Origin: Tenodera sinensis
Taxonomy: Eukaryota > Arthropoda > Insecta > Mantodea > Mantidae
Assembly (NCBI GenBank): GCA_030765045.1
Contig: CM060964.1
Span: 272,449,888 to 272,513,887 of the forward strand
Direction of reading: 5' to 3'
DNA: 64,000 nt
In this document: positions 55,899 to 64,000 of the stretch, in pieces
Position numbering within the stretch: the first letter of the stretch is position 1
Layout: each line of letters starts with the position of its first letter
Notes under the pieces: generated by a model
The model's input: only the letters and a program-made list of their open reading frames with translations
Told to the model about the DNA's origin: nothing
Databases searched by the model: none
Translations under genes and position numbers: made by a program

Positions 55899-57350
55899 CA
55901 GTGATGTCAATCGTGGCCCCGAGTGGCAATGCCACAGAGAGAGCCAGTCAATGTGCTCTTGGCATAGCGGGCCAGTCTGTTAGAAACTAGTTCAGTGCAG
56001 TTTTCCATGCGATGCAGGTAGAGCAATGACTGCGTCCGAGAGCACAGACATGAGTCATTTGAATTCACATGTTTCGAATGGGAAAACAATTCCTCTGCAA
56101 AGTTGTGGTAGTAGTATTCAGTACCTAATATGCAACCAGTATCTTGCATTAAAAAATACAACATACAAAGTCATTATGAAATAGATAAAGTAAATAATGC
56201 AGCAGTTCAGCTGGAGCTGATAGAAGTACAGTGTGAGTCGCCTTCATGAGAAATTTGACAATTCATGCTCAGACGCACTGATCGAATTCTACCGAAAACT
56301 TCACAATAGGCGTTTCCCAAATTTGATTCCCAACACAGCAAAAAGTATGGCAATGTCTGGCAGTACCTACCTTTGTGAACAGGGTTCTTTATAATGCAGC
56401 TCCTGAAAACTCGCCACAGAAACAGACTCTCAGATAGCAATTTGGCATCCAGTCTTAGAATCTGTCTTTGTAAGCCAAATTTTGAAAAGTGTGTGAATTG
56501 AAAAATATGCCAAGTGACTGATCCTACAAATGTGTAACATGTATTTTACTTAGGTTTTCAGTAAGATTGTCTTAAATTCATTATGCAAATGCTTAACACT
56601 AAAATATGTATCTTTAAGGACAGTAGTTTTAAAACAACTTGCATGTAGTCCTTTCCTTTAATTTTGGAGGAAATCGCCAACCCCTGTTACTACTAATGCT
56701 TCATATTATTTCACTTATTTGAAGATAAGACAAGTAAACATTCTGTTATGTTTAATTAAAATAGCTAAGAATATTCATTTAAGGTATAACAGGATTTGAA
56801 AGCTGCTATTTAGTTTTTATATAAATATAGATTATATCTAAAACAAGTTCGTATTAAATGCACTATTATTAATACTGTGTAATCATTCTCTTATTTATTT
56901 ATTCATTCTAAATAAATTGACATTTTTACATCTAGGATTGAAAAGTAATAAAAACATCTATCTTTAAGAGGCATGTAAGTGCCTAAGTGATGTACTTTCC
57001 AGTTTGAGAATGCTAACCCAAGGGCTAGGGTAGGTTTAATAGTACCTATAATTCAACCTAATCATCAGAAAGTTGCAACTATTTTAATCAACTTTAATAA
57101 CTATGTCAAGTAGTTTTCTATTTACGCGTGAGATGTACTGTTCCCCTTCGTAGATCCAACTTGTATCTGTGCTATGTATCCTTGTAGGCACTCCTAGAAA
57201 GGTTTTATTCGTGGACACGACCTAGTTGCAAGTAAACAGGTGTCAATTGATAAAGTTTCTAGTGTTTATATGTATTACATCATGTTTGGCCTGCTGCATG
57301 TAGCTGTTGCACAGTTGAACCCCGAAGTGCCTGTGACCTTGACACCACTG
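55899..57350. mobile_element. Non-autonomous hAT element
   Basis: The ends cagtgatgtcaa and (reverse complement) cagtggtgtcaa are flanked by cactagag (55891-55898) and ctctagag (57351-57358), an 8-bp TSD with one mismatch. The 1.45-kb interior has no recognisable transposase. An 85-residue minus-strand frame next to the left end (55907-56164) is unassigned. Confidence 0.8.
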
Positions 57351-57639
57351 CTCTAGAGGGTCCTGCACTCATCCAGCCAATACCATCCCTTGCCACCAGC
57401 AACAACCAGTCAGCTCAACTAGGACTAGCTGCAATGCAAGCGTTCCCTCTTGCCAAGTTGCCACATCAGAATAGCAGACATTTGAGTGCTCTCTGGGAAA
57501 AAAACTTCTGTAAATCCATTACTGACAAAAAGAATGTGTTAATACATTTATTGCTTTTGTGTGCTATAAGCTGAAAGTGTTCTTGTGAATGTCACACGGA
57601 TTAAAACTATATTGCATGTTTTATGCTGTTTAGTAAACG

Positions 57640-59761
57640 TTTAAAGGGACTCGGTTCAGGAATCAATTCAATTGTCATCCGGCAGCACAACCAGTCATGC
57701 CTCCCAACAATCACAGTGTTGTGTTTTGGATTGTTTATTGTGTACCAGTACTTCATCTGGAGCTTTAGGTTTTCAGGAAGAGCATTATATTATACTAAAG
57801 GGTAGGACTACTCTTGAAATTTCTATGAGTACACAAACGAAAAGCTACATACTCATTTCAAATTTGAATACTACAATTCCTCAAAATTGCTAACAGCATA
57901 TAAATCGAAAAATAAATTGTTTTGCTGGTCTTGTGTTCCTTTTGAAACTTGATAGAGGAGTGTGGAGTAGTTTCTCTGATATTAGTAATTTTCACAAAGC
58001 AAAGATTCGACATGAGAAGCATAGCCACATTAGTCTGCAATAACAATACTGAAAACTTTTGGTAAAGCAAAGATAGTCTTTCAACTAGATGTTTTGAAAC
58101 AGTGTGGAAGTTGACTTTGACAGAGAAATAATGAAACAATTAGTTGACATAACTTGCTCATTGGCAAAGGACTACCTTTCAGAGGTCATGACAAATTTCT
58201 TAATCAGGGAAACTATACAGAATTATTGCAGATGCTGTCTAGGTATGACATCAATTTAGACACACACCCAAAGCTTTCCAAGGAACGTCAAAGAGAATTC
58301 ATAATATTATTGAAAGTATTGATGACAATTCTAGACATAGTAAGGAAAGAAGTAAAAGATGCAAGTTTTGTTGCTTTAATACTGGACAAAAGAATGGATA
58401 TTGCAAAATTATCTAAGCCTTCCACTGTGATTTGTTGCATAAAGGAGGGTGAAATTCAGGAAAGATTTTTAGGTTTTACAGATAGCAGCAACAATGGCTT
58501 TCCGGTTGTATTAAAGTGAGTGAGCATGTGCATAAAATTCTTAGACTTTCAGTGTGAGTCTGAGAACAAGCTCGTAGCTCAAGCATATTTTGGGTCTGCA
58601 GCATTTTCTAGTAATTTGAATGAGTTACAAACACTAGTGAAGAAACAATCTCCCAATGCGCTATTCGTCCACTGTTATGCTCATCAACTTAACCTTGTTT
58701 TATCACAGGAGGTGCAATTCATAAAGGAATGTAAAATCCTTTGCAAGACATTGAATGATTATTGTTCATTTTTTCCTTATTCAACATATCATGTAAATGC
58801 ACTGAATGCATTGGTAATCAAGAGGTTTCCATCAGTGTCAGCTACATGTTGGGACTACAACTTCAGGATTGTGAAAATAAGACGGAACTGATCTTGTGTC
58901 TTGAGCATATTGTTGATGACTCAGACTCCTGGGACAGTGACATTGTGCCAGAGAATATTTATCATCACTGAAAGATTTCACCTTTTCTTTTCTGTTGGAA
59001 GTTTTCAGTCATATTTTTGCTCTCACTAATAGACTATTCAATATTCTGCAGCCAAACACTTTAGATGTAAACTTTTGCATTGCCAAAGTGTAGAGACCAT
59101 TTATTTCATTCAAGAATATTGAAACAATTTTAATAATGTGTATGCACCATTAGGAGAAAGTAACACAAATGAGAAGGAAGCTAGAAAGCGACATTGGGAA
59201 GGTGAATTGGATGATAACAGAATATTTGCATCTTTGCAACCAGATAATTGACATGATGGTTAGCCAAGTGGATAACCAAATTCATGATTTAGAAGAACAA
59301 AAATCTATGGAGCTGCTTGATTCAAAAACTTTGCATCTTTCAAAACCACCAAATTTCCTGAAATTTTATTTAAATCTCTTAAGTCAGGCTACAAAAATTT
59401 GTGATGTGAGTTATTGGCTCTTTAAAAGTTGTCAGAAATTTCAGGTAGGACAGTGACTGAGACTGCAAAGTTTCTGAAATGCGCTGAGTTAGGAGAAGAA
59501 GCATTTCCAGAGGTTTGTAAATTATTTTGCCTCACAATTACAGTCCCAGTGAGCACATCTAGAGAAGAATCAACATTTTCCTGTTCAAAACATGAAAAGA
59601 GTTACACACAAAGCACTCAATGCAAGGATAAGCTTCCCAACTTCCATTATTATCAATTGAAAAGGATTTATTACACAAAATTTGAAGTCAAAGACATTTT
59701 TATGATCATATCATGGAAAATTTGCCCAAAATGGAAAGAAGAGAATTCTGTTGATGTATAG
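57640..59761 (+). pseudogene. hAT transposase, ZMYM1/DUF4371-like
   Basis: The pieces occur in family order: GRTTLEISMSTQTKS, a TTF-like zinc region (NCFAGLVFL, VWSSFSDISNFHKAKIRHEK), LPFRGHD then LNQGNYTELLQMLSRYD, DKRMDIAKLSKPSTVICCI, ERFLGFTDS, ALFVHCYAHQLNLVL, and a C-terminal hATC dimerisation domain (LTITVPVSTSREESTFSC). This matches the DUF4371-type hAT proteins related to zinc-finger MYM-type protein 1. Several frameshifts and stops (about 58030-58140, 58519, 58891-59169) make it dead. The expected DETTD motif reads DKRMD, losing acidic residues. Confidence 0.75.
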
Positions 59762-59791
59762 ATGACGCAGGTAAGATTTATTTTCATTCTA

Positions 59792-60070
59792 TGGCTGACA
59801 TAAAATTTAATGGCCAGTGGCAGGAGCTGCTGCTCAACACAAAATCCAATCAGAGGCTTAGAATAGTTATATAGTTAAAAATGCTGTGAAATCATGATGT
59901 AAAGTGAGTGAGTGTGTGAGGTTTAATGGCCTGTCGACGAGGTCATTTCGGCCTATCATGATGTAAAGCCAGTAACATAAATATTTGCACTCACAAAATT
60001 TGTTTGTACAGCACGAAAGAGAATAGTAGTGGTCAGATATCAACTGCCATTAAATTTTGTGTCTGCCATA
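59792..60070. mobile_element. MITE family D, copy 2
   Basis: TIRs tggctgacataaaatttaat and (reverse complement) tggcagacacaaaatttaat with flanking TA (59790-59791, 60071-60072). The interior is similar to copy 1 (50716-50911) but holds a micro-retroposon at 59905-59954. Confidence 0.8.
59905..59954 (-). mobile_element. Micro-retroposon (µS), copy c
   Basis: A 50-bp insertion in MITE D copy 2 with a perfect 14-bp TSD atcatgatgtaaag (59891-59904, 59955-59968). Confidence 0.85.
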
Positions 60071-60107
60071 GTACATATTACTTGTAATAACATTTTTATA
60101 TTTATCT

Positions 60108-61825
60108 CATGTCTTTTTAATATATTTATTAATGATCTGCCACAACAAATATAAGAATCAGGTGTGAAGTGTGCACTATTTGTTGATGACTTAGTAATGT
60201 GGACTTCAAAACCAAAAAACAAAAGTACAGAACTACAAAAAACCATGCATGCAACAATCCTTAAACAACCTACAAAAGTGGACCAAAGAAAATTTAATGA
60301 CTGTCAATACAACAAAATCAAACTACCAAATCTTTTCACTAAGAAAAAAACCACTAAAAATAAAACTAAATTTTGAGGGTCAACAATTACCAGAAACAAA
60401 GGAAGCAAAGTATTTAGGAGTTACATTTGATACCAAACTTACATGGGCCAAATAGAAAATGTAATACAAAGAGCAGAGAGGTGCCTTTCACTGCTAAAAC
60501 ATCTAACTGAAATGAAGTGGGGATGTTCCAGAGCAACTCTTAACACAACATACAATGTATATATAAAGTCATTATTTACTTACTGCAGCGAAGTTCTTGT
60601 AACAGCAAACACAAAAAAAATTCAAATCTTTCAAAGCCAAAGTCTGAGATTAATTACAGGTGCAATCAAAACCACACCAATAGCAGCTATGGAAATACTA
60701 ACCAACCAATACCCCATTGAATATGAAATAGAAAAAGCGGCTCTTATTCAACACGAAAAGTTGGTCAGACTCCCATTCAATACATGGCACAAGAGAAATT
60801 TTACACATACACTAAAGACTCAGGAGAGCTCTCTTTCTAAAATTCAAGACATCAGGAAGAATGTACACTTTTCTAATTCAAAGTCAATGAAGTCTTATTC
60901 ATATCTAAAGTCAATCCGACACATACATTAGACATCACATATTATTTACACCTGACAGAAGAAGTTAAGAAAAGTGATACTCCAACTAGTGTTCTAAAAT
61001 TATTGGCATTAGAGACAATCCATACTAGATTTCCAGAACATGAATGGCTCCATATTTATACTGATGGATCATTGATATCAAACCAAGATGGAGCAGGTGC
61101 TGGAGTCACATGTCACCACTTTTCCTATTACAAATCTTTAAGTTATGGAACTACTAACTTTGATGGAGTAATTGAAGCAATTCGAATGGCCCTACAAAAT
61201 CTTTTGTACAGAATTTCACATTTTCAGCAAGCAGTTATTCTCTCAGATTCCAGGGCAGCAATTATAGCAATTACTTCCAAGTTGTCACCAAAACACCAAA
61301 CAATTGTAGAATGTTGGAAAATCCTTACCCATCTAACAGCACTTCAAAAACACCTAGTCTTCCAATGGATACCAGCTCACTGTGGACTGAGTGGTAATGA
61401 AAAAGCTGATTTTCTTGCAGAAAAGGGTACCAGCGGTGTACAAAAATCTATAGTTAATCTACCATTTTATGCAGCTAAAAGATTAGTCAACTCTGAATTC
61501 AAAAAAATTATTGCAAAATATTACTATGAAAAATCAAAGAATAAAAGATGGGAACTACCAAACATTCAAACAGTAATTCCTGAGTATCCTCGAAAAACAG
61601 CAGTTGCAACCTTCAGGTTGATTACAGGACATGATTGTCTGGCAAAACATTTAAACAGAATTGGGATATATTCTTCACCACTCTGTCCTCTATGTGATCT
61701 GCAAGAGGAAATGGATCGAGACCACCTTCAAATATGCCCGGCCACTTCTAGTGCCCCATCCATCAGTGAAAAATATTGGAGAGCAAGAAGATTAATAACT
61801 TCATTGTCAGAAATCCAGCATTAGC
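60108..61825 (+). pseudogene. LINE remnant: RT C-terminus and RNase H
   Basis: The 5'-truncated element starts near LFNIFINDLPQQI, then a stop, and has the RT catalytic box ALFVDDLVMW. A shifted frame gives LNNLQKWTKENLMTVNTTKS and YLGVTFDTKLTWAK. A further frame (60443-60931) gives the RT thumb region. The intact segment 61003-61824 encodes RNase H (IYTDGSL, GAGAG, GVIEAIRMAL, LSDSRAAI, WIPAHCGLSGNEKAD) and the terminal CPLCDLQEEMD-x4-HLQICP zinc motif. The RNase H domain sets it apart from the Jockey copy at 15.9-21.8 kb; an I/R1-type group is likely. It has at least three lesions. Confidence 0.85.
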
Positions 61826-63589
61826 TAACAACATATTTATGTCATGTAGATTTGTTAGTGTTGTGACAGTTTCATTACTGCAACCAGCCCCTCAAAAATA
61901 CGACGCATGGCACTGGCCAAGCCAAGCTATTATATGGATAGGTATCGGTGACAATTTATATTTTTAAAACTGACATTTTTCTCCATTTTCTCTAATTTTT
62001 TCCCAGTAATTCATTGATTCCATTGATCTTTATCCTACTTCTAATTTTCACAAATCTTTATCTTAATTATCTCTTGCAGTAATTACAACCATCCCAATGA
62101 TACAAATTTATTTCTGCTTAATTTATTTAGTCTTTACATTCTTAATTATAGTGGAGATCATTTTCTGCACTTCCACATGACGGACATTTATGTTTGCCAA
62201 TTTCCCCTTTCATACCCCTTAATTTTGTTACCCTGCCCCCAAACCATGTCCAACCCTTTCTACTTAATTCATTACATATTTCTATGTGTTTTTCCCTTCC
62301 CCCATCATATTTAATTTCCCTTAAAACATACAGATTGTTGTATGGCCAGGAAATTTTACACCAGAAAATCTTTCTGCAAATCGTATTTTCACTCGAACTG
62401 ACCGCATTAGCACATATGAATCATATATACATTTATGATTGAATGCAGGACAAAATAATAAATAACTTGTAACAACTGAATTATACCATATCATTGTCAA
62501 CTGGACACTGTGGAGCCTAAGCAGAGCAAAACTGAGTCAGTAATGTGACCTTGATTGCTGCAGTAGCAGGGGATGTGTCCAAATGGCTAGTGAAAACACA
62601 CAGTGCAGCCTGTTCCTAGTTCATTGGCTCTCTGTAGTTATTCTCTTTACAGAAAAGCATCCAGACCTTTCTCTAAAAATGTCTCTTTATTTCAGGCGAC
62701 CCCAAAGCCTTTATTACAGGTGAAATCTCAATATTCAAATCAAAATTTTCTGTGAAATGGAATACTTTATCTCTATAAGCAGTGCCAAGAAAGTAAAAAT
62801 TGATTTCCGTTATCCTAGTTCATTGATCCTGTAATTAGTGATTTTAAAAATCCATTTGTAACATTCAATGACTTTCTCTACTCACTTCTCTACAAACCAA
62901 TATTACAAAAGCTTATTATTCTATTTCTTGTTAATCTAGTTAAACTTTCAATTAACATTTGTTGTCGGATACAGCATAAAGCGATTGTCAGATTCTTATA
63001 GAGCGCATCACCATGTAATGGTTTACCAGCTAAGAAAAATGTTTTTTTAAAATTCAAACTGATAAGAACTATGTTGGAAATGGCTAACTCCACCCAAAAC
63101 GTATTTTATATAGATTGTGTGCATTAACATATACATTTTAGTGTAGTAAGATTTTGTTTCAGCATCTCTTTTCACAAAGAAGCTGAGTAAAACCTTTAAA
63201 AGTAGCTTTAAAAATGGACTGAATTAGTACTGGAAATCAGCAAAAAAGGTAAAGATTTGAGATCCTGCCTCAGAAACAAAGGTAAAAACAAGAAGCATGC
63301 TTATTTTGGAGAATGACAGAATGCGATATAAAATGTTTCAGTATTACATATTTAACAGATACACAACTACTGAATATTGCACGATTTTAAACTGATTTGG
63401 TAATTCGCCACTCTGGTGAGTTACTTTAATTACTGATGCTGGATAAAAATTAGCAACTAGTAGATGAATACCCAATTAAGTTACTCTTATGAACTTCAAA
63501 TCTTGCAAATATGTTTATACATATTTCCTATTGCTTATTTAGGTGTCAAAATATACACTTAAGCTATATAATATAGGATATTTTATAGA
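61826..63589. other. Noncoding AT-rich sequence
   Basis: Only short open frames without recognised motifs. No repeat boundary is seen. Confidence 0.45.
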
Positions 63590-63646
63590 GTGAGTGTGTG
63601 AGTGTATTGGGTTTAAGGGCCCGTCGACAACTTGGTCATTAGGGCC
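63590..63646 (-). mobile_element. Micro-retroposon (µS), copy d
   Basis: A 57-bp insertion with a perfect 11-bp TSD tattttataga (63579-63589, 63647-63657). On the minus strand it is ggccctaatgaccaagttg, tcgacgggcccttaaac, then a (CACT)-rich tail. Confidence 0.85.
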
Positions 63647-63657
63647 TATTTTATAGA

Positions 63658-64000
63658 TGCCTTGAGATTTTTGTAAAGCAGCAAATACTTACCCACTGTG
63701 TGTTCACCAGCTCATGGTCTAGGGGGAATGAAGGGAAGAGGAGAGAGATTCCAGGCAGTGTAACCTGTTTTACAAACTTCCGCACAAACATTGCTCTGAT
63801 GGACATGTTGCCAACTTACCTCTAATATTATTGGCACTATGTTTACTGGCTGCTAATTTTTCTTAATTTCAGCTGTAGGATTCTATCAGTCATTAGTTTT
63901 ATGTCGGAAGTAATTAAAAAAGTAGTGTGGAAGTAGATAAACCCATGTCTAAGAGTGCTGTGAAATTAGGGTGACCAGATTGCTATAGACAAAAATCTGA
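63658..64000. other. Unassigned window end
   Basis: No feature recognised. Confidence 0.4.

Overview
This is eukaryotic, AT-rich, repeat-dense DNA from an arthropod, most likely an insect. The evidence is the element mix: a Jockey-type LINE, Tc1/mariner, piggyBac, hAT, Helitron/Pif1-like, Penelope-like and Ty3/gypsy pieces, several tRNA-derived SINE families, long CA and AAT microsatellites, and intron-style splice signals. A large hemimetabolous (polyneopteran-type) genome fits best, but that is inference and no species is named. I found no operons, bacterial genes, rRNA or convincing functional tRNA genes. Host coding sequence is sparse: one C2H2 zinc-finger exon (8.3-9.4 kb, minus), a possible ankyrin exon at the left edge, a possible coiled-coil terminal exon at 53.5 kb, and a repeat-protein ORF of unknown status at 31.8-33.2 kb.

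Layout. 0-9.4 kb: a foldback hairpin, SINEs, a three-deep nest of hAT-type MITEs (4.0-5.4 kb), LINE ORF1, piggyBac and inverted Penelope fragments, then the zinc-finger exon. 9.4-15.8 kb: noncoding, with a second GIY-YIG fragment, a recent 134-bp duplication, one copy of an interspersed family here called R, and SINEs. 15.86-21.85 kb: a full-length Jockey-clade LINE on the minus strand with both ORFs open, a poly(A) tail and a 12-13 bp target-site duplication (TSD). 23.5-27 kb: a nest of R, a mariner deletion derivative with 44-bp inverted repeats, and a 2.1-kb gag-only retroposon with its own TSD. 28.1-28.8 kb: a TTAA-flanked piggyBac-type MITE. 29.4-34.3 kb: two R copies around a very long AAT microsatellite and a 114-bp minisatellite that is open in frame. 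35.9-44.8 kb: a Ty3/gypsy element with both LTRs, a PBS and a 4-bp TSD, broken by frameshifts, stops, a substituted RT active-site residue and three SINE insertions. 44.8-53.7 kb: SINE and LINE pieces and a Pif1/Helitron helicase pseudogene carrying a MITE and a ~55-bp micro-retroposon. 53.7-55.9 kb: an R copy interrupted by an array of pol III-type units built as a 173-bp near-perfect palindrome plus a 326-bp tandem series, all between 12-bp TSDs. 55.9-61.8 kb: a hAT deletion element, a ZMYM1-like hAT pseudogene, another MITE and a LINE RT/RNase H remnant. The rest is unannotated.

The main story is layered insertion. In many places the TSDs, and other copies of the interrupted repeat, allow the order of insertion to be read. 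The most unusual items are the palindrome-plus-tandem array, the ~50-57 bp micro-retroposon with real TSDs and a tail resembling that of larger SINEs, the gag-only retroposon, and the coupled microsatellite/minisatellite ORF.
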